Assembly (NCBI GenBank): GCA_016839055.1
Contig: JAEKNX010000004.1
Span: forward strand, 62,001 to 126,000
Source: Spirochaetales bacterium
GTDB taxonomy: Bacteria; Spirochaetota; Spirochaetia; UBA9216
Length of the DNA: 64,000 bases
Direction: 5' to 3'
Position 1 is the first letter of the stretch; each line of letters begins with the position of its first letter. The position numbers and the translations under genes were made by a program. A model generated the notes under the pieces. It searched no databases. It was not told the origin of the DNA and saw only the letters and a list, made by a program, of their open reading frames with translations. Of the stretch, positions 8,788-17,594 are shown piece by piece.

Positions 8788-11070
8788 CTAAGGGTTTATT
8801 ATTATATATACCAGGTCGAGGCTCCGCGAGGCTTCTCCGGAGGATTCGGGGTCTATCTCAGCTTCAATCCGGTCGGATGAAGCTGCGGTTATTACTCCGG
8901 AGGAGATGTAGCGTTCAACCTTTCCCCGTTCCTTTCTCTTGATTATTATCTCTGTTCCAGGGTCAATTATCAGATCGGTCAGCGGTTCAATAATAATCTT
9001 ATTTCCGGAAGCGTATGAGATGGATCCTATCAGGATGCTCTGCTTGAGCATTATTGTATCGACACCGGAATTCTCGATTCCCTCTGCGGCTATTCGGGAT
9101 ATCTCCTGAACAGCCTGACCGTAGATGCTTTCACTCTCGGCCAGCTCGGTTATCCGGCTGCCTGCTTCAGAGGAAGTCATAGATGAGCCGCCAATATAGG
9201 ATGTGAAGTACAGAATGTCCTCGAGGGCCGTATATCGTCCTTTTTTATAGCCGCTGATGTAACCAGTCTCACCGGCCTGTGAAAGCCTTTCGGTTTCAGT
9301 ATCCTTTAATTGCCTGTAGCGGTTCTCTGATTCCTCAAGGCCGTCCTGGAGCTCGATGAGCCTGCTTTCAGCATCCTGCAGTAAGGTGAGTTTTTCTTCA
9401 AGTTCGGCATTTATTCTGAGATTTTCCTGGTCACGCTCGCCTATCATTCTTGAGAGTCTGTCAATTTCACCATTCATTGTAGTCTCAAGGTTTGAATACT
9501 TTTCCGAAGTATCGGAGAGGAGGTTTTCGTATTCTGTTTTCAGTTTTGCAATTTCCTCTTTAAACTCCGCGTCGGTTGAAATTTTACTTTGCTGATATTT
9601 TTTCTCCGCCTGTGACAGTTCTGCGATCTGCGATTCTCTCTGAATTTCAGCTGAAGAGGTCAGGCCTGTAACAGCACTCCGGAGGAGATCGGGGTTTTTT
9701 GCATCGGCCGCCATCGCGGCCGATGCAAACATCTCTGCGGCTCCGCTATAGTCCCCCGCCTCGGAAAGACTGATGCCGCTGCTAAGCAAGGCTGTTATCC
9801 GGCTTTTCTCCGACTCGGCCGATATTGACTGGAGATCTTCCCATGCCTTCCTTATAGCCGGAATCTTCTGAAGGGATCTTTTATAGTATTCTTCGGCCTC
9901 AACGGTTTTGCCGGAAGCGTAGGACGCCGCACCGAGTTCGGCTATCTCCTGGGCTGACAACAGCAGGTCGGCTGCGGCGGCAAGACTTCGTGAGTCGCTG
10001 CCCAGCTTGTAAGTCTGCTCTTCAATCTTTTCTCTGAGGACTTCAAGCATGTTCTTGTCTGTTGAGCTTCTGGCCTTTACAGCCTTAAGCACCGCGACTG
10101 ATGGATCTTCTATAAGATTTTTCAAACTGGAAATTGCTGAGAGGGCTTCGTCGAATAAACCTTTATCGATCAGATTAAACACGTTCGCATAGGAGCCGTT
10201 TATCTGATCGATCATCAGCGACTGCTGAGCCTGATTTTTTGTGAGCATGGAAAGCTGTGCCTCGGCTTCAGCTGCCTCTTCGACGAGGGTGGCTTTTTCA
10301 GCCTCATATTGGGCCGTCAGCTCGGTTTCACGCTTTCTTGTCTCTCTTTCGATACGGTTTTTCTCAGAATTGACCTCGACAAGCAGTTCTTCATTAAGTT
10401 GTTTGGCTCTTGTCAGTTCTTTTTCTTTTTCGGCTATTGCCGCTTCGGTTTCATTCTTGAATGCGGCAAGTTCGGCATCATATTCAGTGGTCCGCTGCTG
10501 TTCGAGTTTTCGCAGCTCTTCTTCAATGTCCGCCTCCGTGCGGCCCTGACTCTGTAGCTTTTGTCTTTCAATCGTGAGTTCTTCCTCGAGAGCCTGCCTG
10601 AGCGTGGCCTCACGGTCCTGAATTTGTTGTTCCATTGAATCAGCTAGTTCCCGGCTCTGCCGGTCAAGTTCGGCTAGCTCATCCTGAATTGCGCCTATTT
10701 CCTGATCTTTTTTGTTAAGTTTTTCTTCTGATTCTCTCTTGAGTTCTGCAAGAAGTTTTCCTTCCGCTGACTGATATGATGCATTCTCGAGACTGAGATT
10801 TTCCTGTTTTTGCTCGAACATGCGGTTCGAGAAGTAAATTGTCGCAAGAACGGCGGTAATTGCGAAGATGTTTATAAGCAGCGGGAAGGTTAGGCCTTGT
10901 TTCTGAGGTTTGAGTTTTTTCATGTCGCCTGAGATAGGTAGTCGGTTGGTTTTTACAACTTTATCAATCTCTTCAAGGATTTCCACCTTTTCCTGTTCTT
11001 CAAGGTTGTCATGTTCGAGATTTCTTTCCATATCTAATGGTCGCTGCTCTCCCAATTTATTCTCCCGCAT
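8788..11070 (-). CDS. Single-pass membrane protein with long coiled coil
   Basis: This 760-aa protein has a ~60-aa acidic/basic cytoplasmic N-terminus, one transmembrane span (LTFPLLINIFAITAVLATIYF, about residues 59-79), then ~200 residues of Glu/Lys/Gln-rich heptads. A helical TPR-like middle (residues ~290-480) and a second coiled coil follow. The C-terminal domain ends in a beta-rich segment (GTEIIIKRKERGKVERYISSG). It is not a named family to me. The design (membrane anchor, coiled coil, repeats) suggests an envelope or cytoskeletal scaffold. It is divergent from the adenylate cyclase. The ATG at 11070 has no SD sequence but has TAATAT five bases upstream. ATG 11031 is an alternative start. 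Confidence 0.7.
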   Translation of the reverse strand: MRENKLGEQRPLDMERNLEHDNLEEQEKVEILEEIDKVVKTNRLPISGDMKKLKPQKQGLTFPLLINIFAITAVLATIYFSNRMFEQKQENLSLENASYQSAEGKLLAELKRESEEKLNKKDQEIGAIQDELAELDRQSRELADSMEQQIQDREATLRQALEEELTIERQKLQSQGRTEADIEEELRKLEQQRTTEYDAELAAFKNETEAAIAEKEKELTRAKQLNEELLVEVNSEKNRIERETRKRETELTAQYEAEKATLVEEAAEAEAQLSMLTKNQAQQSLMIDQINGSYANVFNLIDKGLFDEALSAISSLKNLIEDPSVAVLKAVKARSSTDKNMLEVLREKIEEQTYKLGSDSRSLAAAADLLLSAQEIAELGAASYASGKTVEAEEYYKRSLQKIPAIRKAWEDLQSISAESEKSRITALLSSGISLSEAGDYSGAAEMFASAAMAADAKNPDLLRSAVTGLTSSAEIQRESQIAELSQAEKKYQQSKISTDAEFKEEIAKLKTEYENLLSDTSEKYSNLETTMNGEIDRLSRMIGERDQENLRINAELEEKLTLLQDAESRLIELQDGLEESENRYRQLKDTETERLSQAGETGYISGYKKGRYTALEDILYFTSYIGGSSMTSSEAGSRITELAESESIYGQAVQEISRIAAEGIENSGVDTIMLKQSILIGSISYASGNKIIIEPLTDLIIDPGTEIIIKRKERGKVERYISSGVITAASSDRIEAEIDPESSGEASRSLDLVYIIINP

Positions 11071-11075
11071 AAAAG

Positions 11076-11081
11076 ATATTA
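11076..11081 (-). promoter_or_regulatory. -10 box of the coiled-coil gene (leaderless arrangement)
   Basis: TAATAT on the minus strand lies five bases before the ATG at 11070. No SD sequence is present and no good -35 hexamer is seen. It lies back to back with the promoter of the adenylate cyclase. Confidence 0.4.
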
Positions 11082-11118
11082 CTGCTTTGTTCTTTTATCG
11101 GCTATGGGTGCTTTATTT

Positions 11119-11147
11119 TTGAGCAATACTATCCGATTCTCTAATAA
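11119..11147 (+). promoter_or_regulatory. Promoter of adenylate cyclase gene (leaderless arrangement)
   Basis: TTGAGC (11119-11124), a 17-bp spacer and TAATAA (11142-11147) are followed by only five bases before the ATG at 11153. Transcription would start at the start codon, and no SD sequence exists. Confidence 0.55.
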
Positions 11148-11152
11148 GACCT

Positions 11153-12811
11153 ATGAAAATACGCGCACGACTGATTTTAATAGTATTACCGCTTCTTGTA
11201 GCCTCTGTCCTAATAACGGGAATATTTGCCTCATACTCCGCCCGGAGCGGTATGACGAGGCTTGCAATGTCTTCCCTCGGGTTTAAGTCCGAAGAGATGG
11301 AAAAGTATATGAACAATCAGTGGACCCTGCTTGTTGATAACGGCTTTGGCGATAAACCTGAGTATGTTGAGGTAGCAAAAAGCGCTGTGCTCTCCTATGC
11401 CTTCACCCTCATCAGATCGGATAGCGAACTGGTCTTCGCCGTAGATAAAACCGGAGAGGTTGTAATGAAGACCTCTGACTTCGAAATATCAGCGGAGGAG
11501 ACAGAGGCCCTTGTTGAGTACCTCAGTCCCGACGAAGTCGGATGGGTATCCTTCGTCCTGAGTGACGCTGACAGGGTAGGGCAGCTTTTTTATTTTCCCG
11601 CCTTCGAATGGTGGGTTTTCCTTACCGAGGACAGCTCGAATTTTTATCGTGAAGTCACTGAAATGCTGAATCAGAATTATATCATTCTCGGTGCTTCAAT
11701 TGCAGTATCCCTGATTCTTCTTTTAGTTCTCGCTTCCTATGTAACGGGCCCGCTTACCCGTGTATCCTCAGCCATGCAGGGAATTATAAAAGATAATGAT
11801 CTCTCCAGGCAGGTCGTTGTCGAATACCGCGATGAGATCGGTCATTTGGCAAATACGTTCAATATCATGATAGCCGAGCTTAACAGGGCCTATCTTCAGA
11901 TAAAGGAATTCGCCTTCAAGGCGGTTTTGGCCGAGAGAAGTGAGCGTAAAATAAGAAGTATCTTTCAGAAATATGTTCCCAAAGATGTCATAGACTCTGT
12001 CTTCATGAATCCCGAGGCTATGCTCGTCGGACAGAACCGCATACTTTCTATTCTTTTTTCAGACATTAGAAGTTTTACGACAATTTCGGAAGGATACTCA
12101 CCGGACGAACTCGTTGTTGATCTGAACAAGTACTTTGAAAAAATGGTTGATATCATCATCAGCCGCGGCGGAGTAATTGATAAATATATAGGAGACGCCA
12201 TCATGGCGTTCTTTGGAGCTCCGGTTAAACATGTCGATGACGCTTATCAATCTGTAATGGCCGCCCTCGAGATGCAGGAAACTCTCATGGTATTCAATGC
12301 GGAGAGGGTAAGTGAAGGTAAGCCGGAGTTCAAGACGGGAATAGGAATCAACTATGGAGTCGTAACCGTCGGAAACATAGGCTCCGAGAAAAAGATGGAT
12401 TATACAATTATCGGAGACATGGTAAACCTCGGCTCCAGGCTGGAGGGGCTCACTAAGCAGTATAAGCAGGGAGTGATTATCTCTGAAAGCGTCTATCGTA
12501 AGGTTAGAAGTAAAGTTCCGTGCAGGATGGTTGATAAGGTTCAGGTTAAGGGAAAGACTCAGGGTGAGAGTATCTATACCGTAAGCATGAATCTCTCAGA
12601 CCAGGACAAGAAGGGCTGGGCTTATCACAACGCGGGAACTAAACTTTTCTATAATTCTGAGTTCAGCAAGGCACTAGAATTCTTTAAGGCCGTCAGGAAA
12701 ATAATTCCTGACGATTATCTCTCTGATGTGTTTATTGAACGCAGCCTCCGTTATATTGAGATGCCGCCGTCGGCTGGCTGGAACGGTATTGAAGTTATGA
12801 CCTCAAAATAG
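11153..12811 (+). CDS. Membrane class III adenylate cyclase with HAMP domain
   Basis: This 552-aa protein makes cAMP in response to an extracytoplasmic signal. In order it has TM1 (residues ~8-28), a ~145-aa periplasmic sensor, TM2 (~176-197), a HAMP domain (~198-250) and a class III cyclase domain (~290-460). Metal aspartates are D304 (FSDIRSF) and D348 (IGDAIMAFFG). K344 and T418 are the pair typical of class IIIb adenylate cyclases. N425 and R429 (GDMVNLGSRLE) are the transition-state residues. A ~90-aa helical tail follows. All catalytic residues are intact. It shares its promoter region with the coiled-coil gene and overlaps the convergent downstream gene by 9 bp. Confidence 0.92.
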   Translation: MKIRARLILIVLPLLVASVLITGIFASYSARSGMTRLAMSSLGFKSEEMEKYMNNQWTLLVDNGFGDKPEYVEVAKSAVLSYAFTLIRSDSELVFAVDKTGEVVMKTSDFEISAEETEALVEYLSPDEVGWVSFVLSDADRVGQLFYFPAFEWWVFLTEDSSNFYREVTEMLNQNYIILGASIAVSLILLLVLASYVTGPLTRVSSAMQGIIKDNDLSRQVVVEYRDEIGHLANTFNIMIAELNRAYLQIKEFAFKAVLAERSERKIRSIFQKYVPKDVIDSVFMNPEAMLVGQNRILSILFSDIRSFTTISEGYSPDELVVDLNKYFEKMVDIIISRGGVIDKYIGDAIMAFFGAPVKHVDDAYQSVMAALEMQETLMVFNAERVSEGKPEFKTGIGINYGVVTVGNIGSEKKMDYTIIGDMVNLGSRLEGLTKQYKQGVIISESVYRKVRSKVPCRMVDKVQVKGKTQGESIYTVSMNLSDQDKKGWAYHNAGTKLFYNSEFSKALEFFKAVRKIIPDDYLSDVFIERSLRYIEMPPSAGWNGIEVMTSK

Positions 12812-13414
12812 CAGGGCTAATATTCCGGAACTCACCGCCGCGGCTGCGGTACTCCAGCCGCTGATGACCGATGCCGTTCTGCATGTTTCCCACCAGAAAA
12901 GATAGAAGGCCGCCTGATCGGTGTTTTCTGTAGCAGTAAATTTCGAGTAAAAGTCCTCATATATCAGCGAGCTTCCGAGGAAGATCATTCCTGAAACTAT
13001 TGTGGTCCCCAGTGCAGCAGCGGTTAGGGCGCTGCCTGAGTTTTCAATCTCGTTCTTCGCCAGACGGCGCTGTTCATCAGTCAGGATTTTTTCGAGAATT
13101 GACTCGGCGCCGGATGATCGGCGGCCGTCCTCTAATTTCGTACTTACCACAAAGTCAAGCATATCCAGTCTGCTCAGCAGATCGCGGCGGTTAGCCTTTT
13201 CGGCTTCTGTCTTTAGTTTCCGGATTTCATATAGTTCCTGTTCAAGGTCTATTTCATCAAGAAGAACTCTGTTTTCTAGTTCAATATATTGAACGAACAT
13301 GACGTCAATATAGACCACCGGCTCGGTTTCTTCTGTTTCCTGGGCCGAGAGGGTTATTGGAAGAAATAATAATGAGGACAGCAGAATGACGGCTGCTTTT
13401 TTTGATATAATCAT
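12803..13414 (-). CDS. Secreted/envelope protein of unknown function
   Basis: This ~203-aa protein has a cleavable signal peptide (MIISKKAAVILLSSLLFLPITLSAQ), a central charged helix (residues ~40-100, QELYEIRKLKTEAEKANRR) and a C-terminal hydrophobic hairpin (TAAALGTTIVSGMIFLGSSLIY plus a final Ala/Ser-rich span). ATG 13414 is preferred over upstream ATG 13456 because it starts a proper signal peptide and lies one base after the stop of the upstream gene, in operon with the PEGA/TPR gene. No family is recognised. Co-operonic placement suggests a shared envelope role (inference). Confidence 0.65.
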   Translation of the reverse strand: MIISKKAAVILLSSLLFLPITLSAQETEETEPVVYIDVMFVQYIELENRVLLDEIDLEQELYEIRKLKTEAEKANRRDLLSRLDMLDFVVSTKLEDGRRSSGAESILEKILTDEQRRLAKNEIENSGSALTAAALGTTIVSGMIFLGSSLIYEDFYSKFTATENTDQAAFYLFWWETCRTASVISGWSTAAAAVSSGILALLF

Positions 13415-13415
13415 C

Positions 13416-14516
13416 TCAATCCGCCTGTCTTTCAGGGTTTCTTGCCCAGTTTTCAATTACATCTTCTATGCCGAAGGCTTCAATGCTCTCACGGGTGTCT
13501 GAGAAAAGAGGATCAAAATAAACCATTTTCTCAACGGATTTTCTGCTCTCGTCAAGCTGTCCGTTATTATAATAAAGCAGGGCGAGGGTCTGACATGCTT
13601 TGTCATATATCCCTGCGGCGGGAAAATTCTCAATGATGATGTTAAGTTCAGAGACGGCAAGGTTCGTGTCGCCTGAGATTATATGAATTTTCGCTATTTT
13701 ATAAAGGGATTCAGGAAATCTTGCCGAATCAGGAAATTCGCTTACCAGGCGGCTGAATTCGGCCAGAGATTCCTCGAGGTTGCCTACCGACAATGAACGC
13801 TGGGCCTTCTGGTAAAGTGATTCTGCCTCAGATTCAAGTTTGGATAGATCAACCCCGTATACTCGGTAGTTTTCAATGTAGTTCGTTTTATCATACAGCA
13901 GGGCAATCTCGGTGATGCCGAGCACCACTGTCGCTACCTCAGCAACCGATAGCAGACGCGAGTGAGGTAGGTTTATTTCTCCGTATTCGGCCGCCTCGAT
14001 GATTGTCGCGGCAATGGTGAGAATGGTGGAAACCAGGAGGAAGGAGCTGTTTATTGTGAATAATCCTTCGTTCGGATAAACCGGTTCGATGTAGTATTTA
14101 TTATTTCCGGCTCTGAAGTTGAACTCTCCCTCGGGCAGTCTGAATGCCGGCGGGAGAAGGCTTTCACCATCTGTTTTGAGATAAACAGATTCTGCTCCCG
14201 GCAGACTTATTATCATCGAACCCTGTGATAATTCCGCGCTGAAAACCTTAGTGCCGCCGGGGATGAGGGTTATTTCGCTGTCGAAGGGGTCGAATCCTTC
14301 TTTTCTGATACTGATCTGGTGAAGACCTGCGCTGAGATTCGATGCAAGCGCAGGGGTCCTTTGAAGAAGGGGTTCTCCGTCTATAAGAATAACCGCATTC
14401 AGCGGTGATGAGCTAATAAACAGATTCGCATTATCATCAGAAGTCTCGGCGAATCCGTAAAACGGAATTGTAGTCAGAAAAAAGAATAACCCTAATATTT
14501 TAACTTGCGTCCACAT
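13416..14516 (-). CDS. PEGA-domain and TPR protein, exported
   Basis: The protein has a signal peptide (KILGLFFFLTTIPFYGFAE) followed by a PEGA-type beta domain (ANLFISSSPLNAVILIDGEP ... GLHQISIRKEGFDPF, residues ~30-95). Then come a short second beta region, a hydrophobic stretch (FLLVSTILTIAATIIEAA), and three to four TPR-like repeats (~225-355, YQKAQRSLSVGNLEESLAEFSRL). The repeats resemble BamD/YbgF-like lipoprotein TPRs. It is probably an envelope scaffold. ATG 14516 is preferred to the TTG at 14534. A -35/-10 pair ends five bases before it and there is no SD sequence, so it may be leaderless. It is co-transcribed with the signal-peptide protein immediately downstream. Confidence 0.75.
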   Translation of the reverse strand: MWTQVKILGLFFFLTTIPFYGFAETSDDNANLFISSSPLNAVILIDGEPLLQRTPALASNLSAGLHQISIRKEGFDPFDSEITLIPGGTKVFSAELSQGSMIISLPGAESVYLKTDGESLLPPAFRLPEGEFNFRAGNNKYYIEPVYPNEGLFTINSSFLLVSTILTIAATIIEAAEYGEINLPHSRLLSVAEVATVVLGITEIALLYDKTNYIENYRVYGVDLSKLESEAESLYQKAQRSLSVGNLEESLAEFSRLVSEFPDSARFPESLYKIAKIHIISGDTNLAVSELNIIIENFPAAGIYDKACQTLALLYYNNGQLDESRKSVEKMVYFDPLFSDTRESIEAFGIEDVIENWARNPERQAD

Positions 14517-14521
14517 AATGA

Positions 14522-14551
14522 ATAATAATATCAAAGGCGTTGTTTTTGCAA
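14522..14551 (-). promoter_or_regulatory. Promoter of the PEGA/TPR operon (leaderless arrangement)
   Basis: On the minus strand TTGCAA (14551-14546), an 18-bp spacer and TATTAT (14527-14522) are followed by TCATT and then the ATG at 14516. It is back to back with the plus-strand promoter at 14559. Confidence 0.5.
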
Positions 14552-14558
14552 GAACAAC

Positions 14559-14587
14559 TTGACAAAAAAGGGAAAGGCCGATAATTT
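14559..14587 (+). promoter_or_regulatory. Promoter of the aminotransferase leader
   Basis: A perfect TTGACA (14559-14564), a 17-bp spacer and TAATTT (14582-14587) predict a transcript start near 14594, giving a ~225-nt leader before the aminotransferase start codon. Confidence 0.65.
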
Positions 14588-14646
14588 TGTTATATGCTCA
14601 ATACGACAAATTGGATAATTATTAACATCGCGGCAGCAGCTATAGA

Positions 14647-14689
14647 GACTGCGGCCTGACATTTGTCTGTATAAAATCAAGCCGCAGTC
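14647..14689 (+). ncRNA. Structured leader hairpin upstream of aminotransferase
   Basis: GACTGCGGC (14647-14655) pairs perfectly with GCCGCAGTC (14681-14689). The 25-nt loop contains a further GACA/TGTC mini-stem. It lies between the promoter and the leader terminator and is followed by an AAAATT/AATTTT arm pair (14707-14722). This looks like an aptamer plus expression platform, or a small RNA. I could not match it to a riboswitch class I remember. Confidence 0.45.
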
Positions 14690-14724
14690 AATTCCTGGCT
14701 CGTGGCAAAATTAAACAATTTTCA

Positions 14725-14758
14725 ACCGGCGGGTCCTCTGGCACTTCGCCGGTTTTTT
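14725..14758 (+). terminator. Intrinsic terminator inside the aminotransferase leader
   Basis: ACCGGCG (14725-14731) and CGCCGGT (14747-14753) form a stem ending in a run of six T. It sits 60 nt upstream of the aminotransferase ATG, so expression needs readthrough or antitermination, or the short transcript is itself the product. Confidence 0.75.
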
Positions 14759-14818
14759 CATCTTTAGAGAAAAGACCGGCGCAGCAGGAATAGTACTGTA
14801 GCATTTCAGGAGGAAAAA

Positions 14819-16114
14819 ATGAGAAGAGCAATTGTTCATCTAGGCGCAAAGCAGCTAACCTATGAGATTCGTCAGATAGTATCGGTCGCCGATGAGATAT
14901 CAAGTCTTGGAAAGGATATTATCTGGGAAAATATCGGGGATCCGGTAGAAAAAGGTGCGGAAATAGAACCCTGGATGAAGGAAATCATCATGAGGCTGAC
15001 TGCCGAAAACGGAAGCTATCGCTACACCGCGAGTCAGGGGGATCTTGAGACAAGGAAGTTTCTTTCTCGCCGGCTTGAAGGAAGGGAAGGCTCTGATGCG
15101 AGCCCTGATGATATAATTTTCTTTAACGGTCTCGGAGACGCTGTTGCCAAAATTTTCGGCTTTCTGAAGCGGGAAGCGAGGATCATAGGGCCTTCTCCGG
15201 CTTATTCCACGCATTCATCGGCAGAAGCAGCCCACTCGGGGTATGAGCATCTTACCTATAAGTTGGATCCGGAAAACGCCTGGCTTCCTGATATTGAGGA
15301 CCTTCGAAATAAAGTCAAGTATAATGACTCGATTGCCGGAATCCTCTTGATCAATCCTGACAACCCTACAGGTGTTGTCTATTCGAGAGAGCTTCTTCAG
15401 CAGATTGTAGATATCGCCTCTGAGCATGATCTTTTCATAATAGCTGATGAAACTTACTGCAACCTTGTTTTTCCAGATGTGGAATATACCTATATAAATG
15501 AGATAATCGGAGACGTTCCGGCTATTTCAATGAAGAGTATAAGCAAGGAGTACCCATGGCCAGGCGCCCGATGTGGATGGCTTGAAGTATATAACAGACA
15601 TACCGATGAAGAGTTTGACAATTACATCCTCAGCCTGATAAACGCTAAACGCCTAGAAGTCTGCTCTACGACCCTTCCTCAGCTGTCTATTCCTCTGATT
15701 ATGGGAGACCCTCGCTATCCTGATCATCTTTTACGTCAATCCCGGACTCTGTCAGCTCGTGCCGATGAGGCGTTCGATGCTCTTAAAGATATTAAGGGTA
15801 TTAAGGTTATAAAGCCTCAGGCGGCTCTTTACTTTACCGTCCTTTTTGAAGAGGGTATTCTCAATGACAGGCAGTCACTGAAAATTGATGAACCGGAAAT
15901 CCGGGCCTATATAGAGAGGGTGACGGCCGGCATGCCCCTGGATAAGCGGTTTGTCTATTATCTCCTCGGTGCTGAAGGAATCTGTGTTGTTCCGCTTACG
16001 GGATTCTGCTCAGAGCTCAAGGGATTCAGGTTTACCCTGCTGGAAACTGACGATGAAAAAAGAGAGAAAATCTACAGGGCTATCAGGTCCCGGGTAGAAG
16101 AGTTTATTTCCTGA
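14819..16114 (+). CDS. Class I/II PLP-dependent aminotransferase
   Basis: This 431-aa fold-type I aminotransferase of the AspC/AlaT-like type transfers an amino group between an amino acid and a 2-oxoacid. Motifs are GSYRYTASQGDLETRKFLS near the N-terminus, LINPDNPTGVVYS, the PLP-pyridine-binding Asp in IIADETYCNLVF, the Schiff-base lysine in SISKEYPWPGARCGW, and a C-terminal arginine region (FRFTLLE). The start ATG has AGGAGG 6 nt upstream. It is alone behind a ~225-nt leader carrying an internal terminator, so expression is probably conditional. The exact donor and acceptor cannot be assigned; alanine or aspartate aminotransferase is most likely by family. Confidence 0.85.
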   Translation: MRRAIVHLGAKQLTYEIRQIVSVADEISSLGKDIIWENIGDPVEKGAEIEPWMKEIIMRLTAENGSYRYTASQGDLETRKFLSRRLEGREGSDASPDDIIFFNGLGDAVAKIFGFLKREARIIGPSPAYSTHSSAEAAHSGYEHLTYKLDPENAWLPDIEDLRNKVKYNDSIAGILLINPDNPTGVVYSRELLQQIVDIASEHDLFIIADETYCNLVFPDVEYTYINEIIGDVPAISMKSISKEYPWPGARCGWLEVYNRHTDEEFDNYILSLINAKRLEVCSTTLPQLSIPLIMGDPRYPDHLLRQSRTLSARADEAFDALKDIKGIKVIKPQAALYFTVLFEEGILNDRQSLKIDEPEIRAYIERVTAGMPLDKRFVYYLLGAEGICVVPLTGFCSELKGFRFTLLETDDEKREKIYRAIRSRVEEFIS

Positions 16115-16191
16115 AAACTTCGGAAGTGTGCCTGCGGGCGCGCTTCCGAGGCTACACTGAATTTTGAATTTCCACGCCCTTGCTTATCTGC

Positions 16192-16220
16192 TTGAAATTG
16201 CCCGTCAAACTCTTTACTAT
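16192..16220 (+). promoter_or_regulatory. Promoter of phosphofructokinase gene
   Basis: TTGAAA (16192-16197), a 17-bp spacer and TACTAT (16215-16220) are followed by GGAG and the ATG at 16251. A TCGGAAG/CTTCCGA inverted repeat just upstream (around 16120-16150) may end the preceding aminotransferase transcript, though no T-run follows it. Confidence 0.6.
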
Positions 16221-16250
16221 TAGATCAATATACATACTCGGGAGTTATGA

Positions 16251-17576
16251 ATGACAAAGAAATATGATTTTCAGGTTCCTTCCCTCGGGGAGGCGAAAAT
16301 ACCGTCACCGATTCAGTTGTCAAAAACTTATGGTGACAAAATAGTAAATTACGTACGTGAGAATGAGTTTATTCTCTATGATGTAGAAGTTGAGAACGGA
16401 GAGGTTCTTCCTGAATGTGATTCATCCTTTTGTCTTCAGAAATCCGGACCAAGAGATAAGATCTACTTTAATCCCGGTCATGTTCACGCTGGAATAGTAA
16501 CCTGCGGCGGACTATGCCCCGGGCTTAATAATGTCATACGCTCGATTGTACGAACTCTCTGGTATCAGTATAGTGTGAAACGTATAACTGGAATCAGAAA
16601 CGGATACAGGGGGTTTCTTTCAGCGTATAATCTCCCTATCATGGAGCTCAATCCTGATGTCGTTGATGATATTCACAATATGGGAGGAACTATTCTCGGA
16701 TCATCGAGGGGAGGAGCCGACATTTCCGAAGTTGTTGATGCCATTGAACGGCTGAACATGAATATGCTTTTTACGATTGGAGGTGACGGAACCACAAAGG
16801 GTGCGATCGCCATAGCCGAGGAGATTGAAAAGAGGAATCTCAAGGTTTCAGTAATAGGAATACCGAAAACAATTGATAATGATCTCAGTTTTATTCAACG
16901 ATCATTCGGATTCGAGACAGCCGTATCCAAAGCCGTTGAATCTGTAGCCGCAGCCCATGTTGAGGCAAAGGATGCGTATAACGGTATCGGCCTCGTTAAG
17001 CTGATGGGCAGGGAGAGCGGATTTATTGCCGCGCATACGGCCCTCGCGATGAGCGTAGTTAATTTTGTACTAATCCCTGAGATTCCGTTTGATTTAGAAG
17101 GGGCGAACGGTCTTCTTGCAAACCTTAAGAAGAGAATTGCGGATAAGCACAGGGCTGTAATAATAATTGCCGAAGGCGCCGGGCAGGAGCATCTTGACGC
17201 GGTGAACGAAACTGATCAGTCAGGCAATAAAAAGATGGCGAATATCGGCAGGTATCTTAATGACGTCATAGCCGAATATTTTGAAAAAGAGGGAACTGAG
17301 GTCCATGTGAAATACATCGATCCGAGTTATCTGATAAGAAGCACTCCGGCAGATCCTAACGATTCAATCTACTGCCTCAGGCTTGGGAATCATGCTGTTC
17401 ATGCTGCAATGGCTGGTAAGACCAAGGCCCTGATTAGCATGGTTAACGACAGGTTTGTCCTTGTACCCATGGAACTTGCAGTATCCAAGAGGAACTTTGT
17501 CGACCCCGAAGGCAGCATATGGCGTGACGTTCTTCAGACAACAAGGATGCCACTGACTATGAAGAATTACGATTGA
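16251..17576 (+). CDS. pfkA: 6-phosphofructokinase, long type (probably ATP-dependent)
   Basis: This 441-aa glycolytic enzyme phosphorylates fructose 6-phosphate. It has GGLCPGLNNVIR (nucleotide loop), GGDGTTKGA (residues 177-185) and PKTIDND (205-211, catalytic Asp). At the two diagnostic sites it has Gly after GGD and Lys before TIDND. GGDD plus PKTIDND is the usual PPi-dependent pattern, and Gly/Lys is the combination known from trypanosomatid and plant-type ATP-PFKs. I therefore predict ATP use, but this needs an assay. It is longer than the 320-aa E. coli type because of an N-terminal extension. It has its own promoter and may be co-transcribed with the downstream phosphatase (18-bp gap). 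Confidence 0.9.
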   Translation: MTKKYDFQVPSLGEAKIPSPIQLSKTYGDKIVNYVRENEFILYDVEVENGEVLPECDSSFCLQKSGPRDKIYFNPGHVHAGIVTCGGLCPGLNNVIRSIVRTLWYQYSVKRITGIRNGYRGFLSAYNLPIMELNPDVVDDIHNMGGTILGSSRGGADISEVVDAIERLNMNMLFTIGGDGTTKGAIAIAEEIEKRNLKVSVIGIPKTIDNDLSFIQRSFGFETAVSKAVESVAAAHVEAKDAYNGIGLVKLMGRESGFIAAHTALAMSVVNFVLIPEIPFDLEGANGLLANLKKRIADKHRAVIIIAEGAGQEHLDAVNETDQSGNKKMANIGRYLNDVIAEYFEKEGTEVHVKYIDPSYLIRSTPADPNDSIYCLRLGNHAVHAAMAGKTKALISMVNDRFVLVPMELAVSKRNFVDPEGSIWRDVLQTTRMPLTMKNYD

Positions 17577-17594
17577 ATTTCCGGAGCAGCCTTA

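Noticed and set aside
10241-10557. Ser/Phe-rich plus-strand ORFs opposite the coiled-coil gene
   Set aside because: Complement of Glu/Lys heptads yields Ser/Phe-rich frames. No SD and no family resemblance.
14590-14818. T-box or known amino-acid riboswitch in the aminotransferase leader
   Set aside because: The T-box AGGGTGGNACCGCG sequence and other class hallmarks I know are absent. Only the hairpin and terminator can be supported.
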